A DNA stretch of 64,000 nucleotides from Scleromitrula shiraiana (Eukaryota; Ascomycota; Leotiomycetes; Helotiales; Sclerotiniaceae): the NCBI GenBank assembly GCA_028455995.1, contig JABELC010000002.1, positions 3,472,001 to 3,536,000 on the forward strand, given 5' to 3'. Positions 23,989 through 35,819 of this stretch are shown here, piece by piece. Made by a program: the position numbers and the translations under genes. Under the pieces are notes generated by a model that saw nothing but the letters and a program-made list of their open reading frames with translations, did no database searches and was not told where the DNA came from. Every line of letters starts with the position of its first letter. Position 1 is the stretch's first letter.

Positions 23989-26900
23989 TGAATTTGAGGG
24001 GTGGTGAGGGGTGGAGTGGGGATGGATGTAGGGTTATGGGATGTGGTTTGTTATGGCGCTACTTGGGGTGATCGGTATGGTTTATATGGAGGGAATGTTG
24101 CGGATGGTATGAAGGAGTTCTTTTGCACAATGTGCTGGGTATGGTAGCTAAGTAGCTAGGTCATAGGATGGTAGGGGATAGGATGAAACGGATGGGAAAA
24201 TGAACGGGACTTGCTTGCTTTCTTTTTGGTTTCATTCATTACTTGCTTGCTAGCTTCGACTAGTGTTTTTTTGGGAGTTTTTGAGGAGAGTAAGGATGGA
24301 TATGGTGTAATTAAGATAGAATATATCAGTGGAGGATAAAGAAAAGTGGTTGGGTGTTTATGTAGGTTTGTAAATAGTAGGAAAGTGGGGGGATGAATTT
24401 GGGGGAGGGGGTAATGGGAATGCTGTATAAAAAGTAGCTTGTCTGCTCTAGTCAGTTAGATGTGCTGTACGAATTGGACTGTATATAGAATACTTACAGC
24501 GGAAGAAAGAAAGAAGAAAATACAAAGATATCTACTCTAGCCCTTCCACTTACATATATTATATTGTATATATGTATGAATGGATGAATCTCTATCTTGG
24601 TAGTAGATTGGAAGAAAGCATATGCACAAACAAGTACAAGGAAGTGGAACGAATGGAAATGGTAGATATTAGGTAAACGGTTAAATGGGGAAAACTTCTT
24701 ATTTGGATTTGGTGGTTGTTGTTCGTTTGTTTGTGTATGAATGAAGATAGAAATGAGGGGGGATGAATAAGAGGACGGGGGGGGGGTTATTCATTTGTTT
24801 TTGGTTGTGTTATGTTAGTTTTAGATTTGATTTCCTTTTCTTCTCGTTGCTACTGTTTATATATGAGTGGGTGGTAGTGATTTAGATCTTGTAGTTTTTC
24901 TTTCTCTTGATAATTTCACTTTTTGTGGTATGTATTACATTGTATTGCATTGTATTGTATTGAATTGAATTGAGTTGTTTTGAACACATACTCTGCTATT
25001 ATCTATTCTATTCCTTTGCACCGGTACTTTTATAAGCCATCTCTCTTTTGTATATATATGTATCTGTATGTTTCTCGAGTAGCATATTTATCCATCAATT
25101 CATATCGTCCATCTATTTATCTCATCTCATACTATGTTCCATCAATTTTTCCGTTCCTGTTCCTGCCCATCTATCCCCATCTCCTATGCCTCGATATTTC
25201 ATCTCGATGTATCATCTCATCTCATCTCATCTTACGTCACACCAATCGATTACCTGTCTATCCGTCGATTTCATCATCGCTCTTGTATCGTTAGATCATG
25301 ACAGCACTTTCTAACCCCCCTAGTACTCTACTTTTCTATCAATCATCCTCCCATATCGCATTATCAACCACAGCACTCAGAACCAAGCAAAAAGTTTTGA
25401 TAATTTCAAGGGGTGTAGTTTGGATTGTATGGGTTTGATAACTGCTTAATTTCATGCTACTTCGTTATAACGTACCGTACTGTACTATGCCATCTTTTTT
25501 CAAATTATCGATATCAGTACCATGCCGTACAAAGCTCAACAAATCGAGTATCGCCTAATCCAAAAAAAAACAGAGTATTCAGCCTCTCGCCGTCAACTAT
25601 ACTCAAAGAAATAATAGATCTACCAAAAAAGAACTCCCAGAAAGCAGAAAACTATCTACTTAAGCAATCTATCCAGTCAACTTATGGTTGTGCCGGGAGA
25701 ACGGGTGTTCTACTCTGTATTGAGGTTAGGCAATACTCGGTTTGTTTTGTTTGTACGGTAATACATCTCAGATAAAGTTAGTTTCTTTTAGAAGGGGAAT
25801 TAGGCTACTAGATCTTTTCTTGGCGAGCTAAGGGGGTTAGTTTGGGTTGGTTGATACTTCGGTTGAAGGCTAAGTATTAAGTATTAAGCTTAGGATTGGG
25901 GTTGGGGACTACTCGCTGCTCAGTTAACTGGGTATGATGTGATATCATATTTTTGGGATGGAGTTATCCTTTTCCTTTCCTCTTCTGCTGATCGGTTGTT
26001 AACTTGTTACATTTTCCTCACCGTTTTCTCCCGACAATCAATCAAGGAGTGTCAGTTTATATACACCTCGATTAAAACAATAAAGCTATCAACTACCTAC
26101 CTATCCCAAGAGTTTCAAGCCTACATTATATACGAGAGATAGTACATCTTAGACCCAATTAGTTTTTGTTTAAGCGTGGAATGGGGTCACTAGATACTTT
26201 CTTGGCAAGCTAGGGGTTAGTTTGGGTTAGTTGATGTGCTTGATGCAACGTCATAAGGCTGGTGATTGCATAGAAGGTAGTTACCTCATATGTTTTGAAT
26301 ATGAATTGCTATGTATGTGGTACTTCTGTACTTCTGTACTTCTTAGATAAGCTGTTTCTTTAGTCATAAAGGTTTTTCTTAGCAATCAGGAGAGTTAGTC
26401 GATACCATACCCCGAACAGAACAGAACAAACCTGTCGACTGCCCACCAAATTCATTAGTTCCCTTCTTTTACCAGCCTAGTATAAGTATAATTAGTTAGT
26501 ACCTTGGTCGTAATCTAAATATTAAGCTTAAAGTTAGGGTTGTTGATTTTGCACTAGATACCAGATTAGTTCATTTGGAACTCTTGGCAGGCAGTCTAGG
26601 TCTAGGTCTGGATCTAGAATCAATTTACTACGTACCTGATAAACTTTTGATGACCGTATTGGTATCTTCAAGATACGATGTATTTGGAATGTTTCTCCCA
26701 TTGGGTTTGGGATTTCCAAAAGTTGATATTTGGGGTGAAGGATTGTTGACTAGTTAGTTTGTTGGAGACGATCATTGGAGAGTGGTACGTGGTTTACGAG
26801 GTATTTGTGTTTTATGAATGGTATGGTGTGTATAATGATTTAATTATCTGATGTTGGGTTGAATCATGGTATGTCGTGGGTGTTCGGCCTTGGGTTAGTT

Positions 26901-27452
26901 GTTCAATATTAGATTAGATTATAAGACAGTCTAACCACCGAGTGCTGAAATGGACAATATGATATTTTTATTCCTTCAAAATGAACTGGCTGATTTAATA
27001 CTATCGTAATTTGATCTTAAATTGAACAATTAGACATTCCTGGTTGCTGTACCATGAATCTATTAACATAACATTGTAATTGTTTAATACTGAATCGAGC
27101 AACAAGGTGTTTTAGTTGTTAAAGATGAAGTTTTACAGTGTATATTTTATGAGGTCTAAAACCGAATTAGGCAATATACCAAGTTGGCTGTTCAAGACTA
27201 GATATAAACTCTGATACTAGAAAGTTTCTCGAAAAACTAATCGCTTAGCCTGAGTAAGGGGAGACCTCATATCTAAAAAGTATACTAAAATAGATGATCA
27301 TATAATACAACCGTCATCATTCCTTCCTAAGAGAGCTAAATTCATTAGTTCTTTTTTCGCTAGTTCCCCTATATCTTTCAGTCCCCGCGCCCCACAATCG
27401 AAGATTCTCCTTTTCCTTTTTTTTCTTTTCTTTTCTCTTCAGCTGTCTTATC
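23989..27452. other. Repeat-bearing spacer, no supported gene
   Basis: G-rich immediately after the CAF-1 stop, then AT-rich. ATTGTATTG and CATCTCATCT-type repeats lie at about 24935-24975 and 25200-25225. Two diverged copies of a block of about 70 bases (GGC/GGTCACTAGAT..TTCTTGGC.AGCTA..GGTTAGTTTGGGTT) lie near 25790-25860 and 26180-26245. A related TAAGTATTAAGCTTAG motif recurs near 25875 and 26517. This suggests an old, diverged duplication of about 390 bases. The last 100 bases are pyrimidine-rich with a CTTCAG acceptor-like site before the next ATG. Confidence 0.45.
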
Positions 27453-28050
27453 ATGAATTCTTTTCTAGGTATCCAGTTCGCCCGAGGATGCGTCGGCTTA
27501 GCCACCCCACGTCACCTCACGTCAATTTCCTCCGCTCGCGCCTCGAGCACCTCCGACAATTGTTCGATTGAGATCCCTCACAAGGATTTCATCCAGTCGT
27601 TCAACCTCACCGTCACCGCCCAAGTGATGGTTTCTCGGTACTTGGCCGCCACAAAGGCCACTCCTCTCGTTAAGGTCCCGGTTTCCTTCCCACGACCTTC
27701 CCTCGCCACCACGATCGTCTTCCCGAGACAGCAGGAGAACGGCACCCCTTCGGGGGTCACTACCTCCAATCCTGTTTCGGCGGAGACCGATCCGGTTCCT
27801 CCTCCTCGTCCTTCCCGACTACCCGTTTATCGGATAGTCCCTCGAATGATGAGAGTTCCTTCGGTACCTCTGGTACCAGAGGTACCGTCTCATATTTTAC
27901 GACACGAGCGATCGCTAGTGTTGCACGTGGAGAGGGTAAGTAGTCATGCATTTCCTAGTCTTTCTTTTAGCTCAACATTACTAACACTATAATTCCTAGG
28001 TCACGGAAGCCCGGGTAGCGCGAGTTGCCCCTAAACCGCCTCTCCACTAG
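27453..28050 (+). CDS. GC-rich orphan gene, unknown function
   Basis: Proposed exons 27453..27935 and 28000..28050 (177 aa). The intron is well formed: GTAAGT donor, ACTAACAC branch and CCTAG acceptor. The ATG follows a pyrimidine-rich leader ending in a CTCTTCAG acceptor-like site. The protein (MNSFLGIQFARGCVGLATP...) has no domain I recognise and is Pro/Ser/Val-rich late. Codons are strongly C/G-ending, unlike neighbouring genes, so it may derive from a mobile element or transfer. A second frame is also open from about 27670 to the junction and could be the real one downstream; a 26-base perfect palindrome sits inside at 27862-27887. Treat the product as tentative. Confidence 0.45.
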
Positions 28051-28840
28051 TCCTTCCTTTTACCGTTTTTTACCGACACCCGACATTATTTCGCACCCTT
28101 CTCGCCTGGGAAACGAGAAGATTGCGTCATTTCGTCGCGTCGATACTAAACTACTTAGGTAGTATTGCAATTAGCCTTTAAATTCAGGCCCTACTAGCTC
28201 GCCGTCGAGGGGCTGGCCGCCTTTTCGTCTTTCGCCGTAGGAGTAGGATCACCCTGATTTACTGGTCTAACCACTTCCCTTAATTAGTTGTCCGGATTCT
28301 GCGGGGGGATAGGCAAGATGTGATGGCGGACGTTGTCCATAGGCCCACGCTTCGTCTAGTCTCTTTTCGCGCGGTTTCTAATTAAGAGCAGTGGTCTCGT
28401 TTGCAATGCCCTAACCACATTCATTCAAGGGTTACTTCTGTTTCGTGGTCGTTCGATTCTTTAATGTCTCCGACGATTTTCTACGATTCACATGATTACT
28501 TTACCATACTTTTCGACTTACCGTGGTTCTTTCTCCGATATCTTACGATTTTTGTTTACAATGTCTACGATATCCTACCACTTATGTTGAAAACACTTTT
28601 CGATTCACGATGGTGATTACGATCACATGTTACCATTTCATTTGCCATCTATATCGAAAATCGAGTAATCAATCCTTTACGAATGTTTATATTCATGAAC
28701 ATCTATTCTACAACTTATATCATTTCTATCAGATCTATTCCTTTTATACAGATCTCTCGATATACAGCTAGAGCACTTCTTCAAAACTATATTTTCAAAT
28801 CTCTTCTTGTTTTTACTTCATTTCTTGAGCCATTTCCACT
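28051..28840. other. Spacer, no supported gene
   Basis: GC-rich up to about 28400 (apparently the same block as the orphan gene), then sharply AT-rich. Short frames at 28401-28771 have no family features. Confidence 0.4.
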
Positions 28841-29860
28841 AGTCATCTACCATTAACTTATTTATGGATGACATCACAACATAGATCTATCTTGTCATCT
28901 ACCACTATCTCAATTGTGGATGACATCACAACATAGGTCTACCTTGCCTACAATCAAATTGGCACCATTACTAGCCTCAATCTACAATCTTCAATCCATT
29001 GGCTCAAGAAACGAACAAAAGGAGAACATGCAAGAAGTGAATGTTCACAAGTCACGACTTCCAACGATACAAATCGGGTACGTCCGCCCATTTGTTCAAC
29101 AGATTAGACACGTCCGTATATTCTGTTACAACTCGACAATCACAAGATCGAGTACCTCAAGAAGTCAGGACTTCAAACAAACCAGGCACGCCCGCCTGGT
29201 TGCCTAACAAATTGGATACATCCGTCCTTTTTGTCGAAATTCGGTAATCACCAACTCGAATACCGAAAACTCAAGAAGTAACAGTTCAGACATCAACACT
29301 TCAAGCAACCGATGCACGCCCGCCTCCTTGCCTAACAAATCGAATACGTCCGTTCGTTTGTTAAATCTGACAACTACAAAGTCAAATACGAAAAAAACTT
29401 TCTCAAGAAGTAACTGTTTCTGAACTAAAACTTCAGGCAAATTGGAGCACGTCCGCTCCTTATGCCACCATGCAACTCAGGTACGCCGGCCTGTTTGCCT
29501 AACAAAATGGATACGTCCGTCTATTTTGTCACAATTCGATAATCATTAATTCGAATACAAAGAATTCAAGAAGTCATTTTCGAGAAACCCAAGACTTCGA
29601 GCAAATCTGGCACGTCCGCCTCATTTGTTAACATTTGACAAATCATAAAGTCGAATTCAAAAATCTGAACTTCAAGTATATCAAGCACGTCCGCTTGTTT
29701 GCCTAAAAAATTGGATACGTCTGTCCATTTGTTAAAATTCAACAGTTATGAAGTCAGATACAAAAAGCTTTCAGAAATTGAGACTTCGAACAAATTGAGC
29801 ACGTCCGCATTTTTATTAAAAGTCTACAATCATAAGCCCAAATACTTCAATTCCAAATCA
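28841..29860. repeat. Degenerate tandem array with CACGTCCG motifs
   Basis: First two copies of a GGATGACATCACAACATAG unit (about 28864 and 28917), then about six irregular units from about 29050 to 29850. A full unit is roughly 115-130 bases and reads CTTCAAGCAAAT.GGCACGTCCGCCT.TTTGCCTAACA, then AATTGGATACGTCCGTCC.TTTGTT, then AATTCGA.AATCA.AAAGTCGAATAC, then CTCAAGAAGT. Each unit thus holds two related GTCCG half-motifs about 40 bases apart; at least one unit is expanded and one lacks the middle. Motif positions near 29186, 29314, 29446, 29481, 29610, 29685 and 29799. One plus-strand frame repeatedly reads LPNKLDTSV.LL, but stops interrupt it. Confidence 0.75.
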
Positions 29861-31066
29861 AATTACATGCAGCGGATAATCAAATTCCCGCCTTTCTACT
29901 TGCTAGTAGAATCTTCAATGCATGTCAATAAAGAGTTTATGGATAAGGATGGATTAGGATGGGAGGGATGGAATGACTGGATAGGATGGAGATGAATTGA
30001 TGAAAGAAGGAAGTGATGAACAATGGTCATGGTAGTGGAGGACTAGGTAAACTGGATGGGATGAGGGTGGTATAGAAATCGGTAGGAATGGGGTTAAATA
30101 GAATGGGAAGGAAGGATTGAAAGGTGGTTGAAATTAAAGAAAACAATGACCAACAAACTTGAACTCTTTTGCCTTCATTGTGGACATTAATGTAAATTTT
30201 AATTGTTCTCGATCCTTCAAATATTTGGAAATGACATGATAATGAACAGAAAACTTCTTAATATAGAGTATCGTTAGCTGTATTATGTAACAGCTTCCCT
30301 TACATACATGGCGGGATCTTGAGCATTGAATATGAGTGTGAGTGTGAAAGAATTCATCAGTAAATGACAGAGCATATATTATTCAAAAGAGCGTTATATT
30401 CATGGAGCTTGGTGTTTCCATGATGAATAACACAAACATAGGTCAAATCTGGCTTCTGTATTGCCCATATATTAGTCAGCGTCACTTTTATCACCCGCAA
30501 TTTGCCGTTACGAGAGATAAAATGCTTGACTGCTTAATAATCTTAGTAACGTGTTTAATAAATAGCTGACTTAATAATTCACCGAATGTCTAGTAAGTGG
30601 TCGAAAGAATTGATTCATTTCAATCTATAATTAAAGCCATTTACTCTATATTATGTGCCTACTTGTTTTAGGTATTAAACTATATCAGAGTTGACAGCGT
30701 GGGCAAAGTTTCGTTACTAAGCAACAAGAATGAGTGTTTTAGTCAGTGCTGAGTAAAAAGAAGTTCACCATGTCACAGCAATGAAGGGAGATTCAGATGG
30801 ATCCGAAAAGGAAGGATACCTCATAATACAATTACATATGGCTGTCTATATACTTCAGTTAGAAGTTTTCACAGAAAACGAAATAATCTTAAAATGTATT
30901 GTATTGACATGATTAGTGTATAAGATCCCTACGCCATGCAATGCCCGAACGAACGATATAATAACTTGAATACATACATCTAGTACTTTAAATGCAATTT
31001 ATGTAATGATACCCAAAATCCTGGTCCTTTTATCCTACTCAGCCCCATCTCTCTTCTCTAAATCCT
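29861..31066. other. AT-rich spacer, no supported gene
   Basis: Short GGAT-rich stretch at about 29940-30110, then ordinary AT-rich DNA. The final part is probably 3' flank of the CDF gene. I see no gene. Confidence 0.4.
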
Positions 31067-32581
31067 CTACCCACCAATTCCCTCCGCTGCATGCCCAGTA
31101 GGACCTTGAACTGCATAATCACACATGACAAACGCCCTATCCACCTCCGGCAACCCCTCACAACAATATTGCAGAGTCTCCGCCACATCATGTGCATATT
31201 CTAAAGTGGTCCCTTCATCTAACAAAATATCGATTTCGACCCAAACTCCGTCACCCGCATGATAAGCTGTTAAACTCTTGTATCCTTTCACCAAGGGAGA
31301 GAAACGCCATGCAAGATAGGTTAGTTTTTGTTGTAAACGATCATCTACTGCGGATCCAGTTAATCGAAATATGTTTTCTAGACAGGTGCTGGCCCAATCA
31401 TAGATGATAAATAGGGAGAGAAGACCAGCGCCAAGCGGATCCAACCACCAGAGATTGGCAGCATGACCGATGTATGGGAATATTAGAGAGAGTGTGTTAA
31501 AAATTACGTCGGTTTTGCAATCTTGTAGATATAGTTAGCTCAAAGACGCAACACAGATGATAATAAAAAGGGGAAAGCAAATACCCTGAGCAAGAGCCTG
31601 CACCTGAGTAGTCTTAATCCTGATACAGCCAAACCAAATAATTCCCTTAAGACCAATTGTCCCCGCCATAGACGCAATAGCAATAATCGGCAACTCTTTA
31701 GCCTCATGCGGACCCTTCGACGTAAGTTTCTCGACCGATTCTTGCAAGATCTGTAAGAAACTGATCACCATGATAATACTGAATACCAAAATTCCCAACG
31801 GTTCTAATCTCCTCCTTCCCACTGGAAATTTCCTTTTCAAACTCATCAAATGCCACTGCACTAATTTGTTTGTCGTAAAAACAATAATGGTACATAGCAA
31901 ATCCAGCGCAGAATCAACAAGAGATGCTATCAACGAAAGAGATGAGGAGTAAAAAGCCGCGACGGCTTTCGCAACCAGGAGCAGAATATTTGCAAGCACG
32001 TTGATATTAATCGCCCAAGTAGCACTACGACGATCCTTGCGGCGCTTCTCCTGTTCTTCATCGGGAAGAAATGGCTCGACAAATCCTTGCGTATCTTGTA
32101 ATGCACCCCCTCCTTCGGCAACTCCATCTCCGTTGTCGTCACGTGGATCGAATGATTCGATTATGTCGTCGGCAAGTGCGGTCACGATGGCATTTACTTC
32201 GAGCCAATCGTCTAGGTGATCATTTTGAAGTGAATAGAATGATCGTACACATTTGGGGAGAGCTCTCAACTATATAATGTATTAGTACCAGAGTGGGGTG
32301 GAAAATATATTGATATGCAAACGTACTTCCTCCTCGCTTTTGCGAAACCCCTCCAAACTTTCCTTTTCCACACTATCCAATAATTTTCCCTTGAATTCAA
32401 CACGTCTCTGATCATCCGGTTCTAAATATCCATTATCTCGAAACCGATACTTGCGGTCTTTTGCCGGTCTTCCTCTTTCCAAATCATGACGGAGACTACT
32501 CCCTTCATACGCAGCATTTGCAGCATTAGCAGCATCTTTGCTGTTTTGCCTTTTCCCTGTACGCCTACGATGACCAGCCAT
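31067..32581 (-). CDS. Cation diffusion facilitator, manganese-type (Mn-CDF)
   Basis: Three exons: complement(31067..31521, 31585..32269, 32327..32581); 465 codons, phases closing. A long soluble N-terminus (about 165 aa, Arg/Lys-rich at its start) precedes the membrane domain beginning near ATWAININVLANILLL. The metal-site motifs are both of the Asp type: SLVDSALDLL in TM2 (D204, D208) and AQDCKTDVIFN in TM5 (D314, D318). Zinc CDFs usually have HxxxD in these helices, so DxxxD at both points to Mn (family knowledge). The C-terminal cytoplasmic domain (DGVWVEIDILLDEGTTL...HDVAETLQ...VDRAFVMCDY) is the usual CDF dimerisation fold. Likely role: moving Mn2+ into an organelle or out of the cell. 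Confidence 0.9.
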
Positions 32582-33548
32582 TTCTTATTTGTTTGAAGAA
32601 TGAGATAAGGGAAAGGACTGAAAAGAAAGAGGAATTGATGTTATAATTTCATGCCGTAGTATGAATTGATCCCAATGTTCAATTATATGATATTTTTATT
32701 ATTTTTATTTACCTACAGATGAGTATTGTTGACCTTGATTTTTGGTGGTGGAACGGATGGTCATGATGTCACTCATCTGGTTTTACGATATACGACGATC
32801 ACGAAGTTTAGGGGATTTGACATGGATAGGGATAAATCAAGTTGTTTGTCTATTATATTTATATGCAGGTCCAGTAAGTAGGGTTGCAATTCATGGGGAA
32901 TCCCACGCAATAAAGAGCAGAATAAAATAGAATAGAGTAGAGAGGAACCATTCATAATTAATCTATACCTTCAGATCTTTTCTACCGTTTTATCGGTACA
33001 GTATATTATTTTCCTTCGTTCTAAAATGCGCCCGGGTAAACCCCTTTCTTGGCATTGCCCAGTGAATGCCCGCCAGTCAGCGGACCGCTCCGGCGGACTT
33101 GATGTAAAGAAAGATCAACCGGAAAATATGTAGATGTGCGAGAATCTATCCTAACTTCCGATCAATGTTGCCAATATCTCGACAATACCTTCCTTGCGCC
33201 AGCTGAACAGATAGAGATAGGTAGAATGTGGCTTATGAATCATTATCTCAAGTACGCCACACCCTCGACGCCATAGGGATTGTACCTCGGTGTGGGGCTT
33301 GTATTTGATGACGTTTCGGATATGAATCCGAATTTGTTTTAAAACTTTCCCATATGTAAACAAATTTTGCCTTCGTTCTCTATCTATTTTGGTATTTTCT
33401 CACACGACACTTTTGATAATTTTATAGATCTATTATTTTTTGCTATCCGAATAGGAGTTACGAATTCTTTGAATCTTGTATATACAAACATCTTTAATCC
33501 TATCTATCTAATACCCCTCTGCGACTTGACTCTCCATTTGTTCGATCA
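32582..33548. other. Divergent promoter region of CDF (-) and PAF-AH (+) genes
   Basis: No supported gene. A short GC-rich island at about 33066-33102 contains CGGACCGCTCCGGCGGAC, with closely packed CGG/CCG triplets that could be read by Zn2Cys6 factors; this is inference only. The frame at 33367-33624 is in the leader and lacks family features. Confidence 0.4.
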
Positions 33549-35195
33549 ATGTCATATTTCTCACGCTTTAGTCCAGTACCTGGCTTCCCAGATTATACAG
33601 GACCACATAAAGTTGGAACAATAGATGTGGAAATTCCAATATCAGAACTAGATTCTCCGAGTTCTGCTCCAAGTGATGATATCCCAACTATACAATATCG
33701 AATTTTCTATCCTTGTGAACCCGATGCAAAAGGGAAATCAGTGAATTGGATACCTACACCACAACGAGATTATATTTCTGCGTATTCGAGATTCTTGGGT
33801 GCTGGATCTACTTTGGCTGAAGTTATTTCGTGAGTTTTCGGTTGTGTCTGGAATCAATGGGGGGTTCGAGTTGCTAATGTATATGTACGTAGATATTTTC
33901 CACGACTTCTTCACTATGTTACAATTCCTGCCAGGAAGAATGCGCCCCTCCTCAAACCTACAACAAGTAATAAAAGATGGCCTGTTATGATATTCTCTCA
34001 TGGACTTGGAGGATCAAGGAATGCATATTCACATATAGTTGGATCGGTAGCAAGTCATGGGATGATAGTTATTGCCCCCGAACATCGAGACGGATCAACT
34101 CCAATATCATACATCCGAGAACCTTCCAATGATGGAAAGAAAAACAACAGACGAACGGTCGATTATGTCAAATTATCTCACACACCAAGTCCTGAGGTTG
34201 AGGAAGGTCGAAACTCCCAATTGAAGATTCGACTGTGGGAAATGGGATTGGTACATGACAGTATAATGAAATTGGATCAAGGAAAGCTAATCACAAACCT
34301 CAATACATCTTCAACACCACTATCAATCTTCAAGGATCAGATGAATGTCCATGAGCCCGGAAAAATCACATTTGCAGGCCATTCCTTTGGTGCAGCAACC
34401 ATCGTTCAATTCATCAAATCAGTCTTTTACGCACCTGAAACATCTTCTGCCCCAACATCCTACAAACCCATTTACACACCTTCGCTCGATTCTCCAATTT
34501 GCCAACAAGTCACACCTCAGAATCCTCTAGTACTTCTAGACTGTTGGTGTTTTCCCCTCCGAGCAGCCTCCACCCGCTGGCTCTGGGACCACCCCCTTCC
34601 ATGTTACGCACCCTCCGGACCTGGAGGATCTGCCCTCCTAGCAGTTGAATCACAAGCCTTCTACAAATGGACCGAGCATCTTCTCGCCACCAAGCAACTT
34701 CTCTCACCAACGCCATCGTCGTCCACGCCAACCCGAATGCCAGGAGTTAAACCCCCGCAATTTTACTACGCTACTACATCGGCTCATCTCTCCCAATCGG
34801 ATTTTGGAGTCTTATTTCCGTGGGTTACGAAGAAGGTTTTTGCGGCGGAGGAACCGGAGAGAATTATGAGGTTGAATGTTAGGGCTATTATGCAGTTGTT
34901 GAGGGAGAGGGGGGTGGATGTTGGTAGGACGAGCAGGAAGGATATGGAGATGGAGATTGAAGAGGGTGGTGGAGAGGAAACGGATACGAGTGATGATGCC
35001 AAGATTTTTGGGAGGGATATTAGAGGATGGAATTGGTTGGATATTTTTGATGGGAGTGAGAGTGGAAGTGGAAGTGGGAGTGGGAGTGAGATGGAAGTTG
35101 TTAAGGAGAAGGAGGAAGAGTTGAAGAAGAATCCTAGTGAGGTGGTTATGGGAAATGAAGTTACAGCTGGTGCGGGTGATGGTTCGAGGCTATAA
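33549..35195 (+). CDS. Platelet-activating-factor acetylhydrolase-like lipase (PAF-AH, plasma/isoform II type)
   Basis: Two exons, join(33549..33829, 33893..35195), 527 aa, 63-nt intron. Alpha/beta-hydrolase that removes short or oxidised acyl chains from phospholipids. The N-terminus has the family pattern PVPGFPDYTGPHKVGTIDVEI. The oxyanion-hole block is WPVMIFSHGLGGSRNAYS (about 124-141), the nucleophile lies in FAGHSFGAAT (Ser about 258), the acid in VLLDCW (Asp about 310) and the base in TSAHLSQSDFGVLFP (His about 392), so the triad appears complete. No clear signal peptide, so probably intracellular. The tail after about residue 440 is acidic with an (ESGSGSGSGSE) repeat, probably disordered. 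Codons flip from C-rich to G-rich near 34800. Confidence 0.92.
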
Positions 35196-35531
35196 TAGAG
35201 AGCCTAAGTTTCAGCGTATACTGCTTTTTGGAGTTGGAGTTTGGTCATTGAATAGATAGATGAGTGGGATAGAATATAGATTGATGGAGTTTTCATGCAA
35301 GTTTGGGATAGATTGAAGATTAGATAAGAGGGAAGATAAGCGTATAACTCATGTCTTGATTATAAACAGATATGTTTGGGAGTTAGCATATAATTAACAG
35401 AATTTCCAAAACAAATAGAATAGAGCAGAGTACACTGTAGAGATCGGATAACTATAATGTTAAATCACGAGATTACATATACTGAAACCAGTGCTCGAAC
35501 CCTTATGTTAAAATAGTAGGACACGTAATCT
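35196..35531. other. Spacer, no supported gene
   Basis: 3' flank of the PAF-AH gene: AT-rich, no repeat or RNA gene seen. Confidence 0.4.
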
Positions 35532-35735
35532 TCACACCATGATACCAGCCACGAATACCAATACAAGACCAAGCGCAAGTGAACTTGAGGGACTTCTATG
35601 TAATAAGTCTAGATTGTTCTTCATTTTCGTATAACGTACGAATTGATGGGCATTGAATTGGAAGTTCCCATCGAGCATCCTCTCTAACCCGGAACAACAA
35701 AATACAGTAGCCCTCTCATATAACCAAATCGTCAT
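35532..35735 (-). CDS. Possible small tail-anchored protein
   Basis: 67-codon frame with an ATG and ordinary codon choice. The last 18 residues (SSSLALGLVLVFVAGIMV) form a hydrophobic segment ending at the stop, as in tail-anchored membrane proteins. There is no recognisable domain and no homologous partner in the window. It lies just downstream of the broken SET gene on the same strand. It could equally be a chance frame. Confidence 0.22.
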   Translation of the reverse strand: MTIWLYERATVFCCSGLERMLDGNFQFNAHQFVRYTKMKNNLDLLHRSPSSSLALGLVLVFVAGIMV

Positions 35736-35819
35736 CCAAACCCCGTGCTAATGCCATATATACAATATTCAAGCCCCGGAATATTAAATTTGTTTCCCTC
35801 ATACTTCATCTAACTACCT

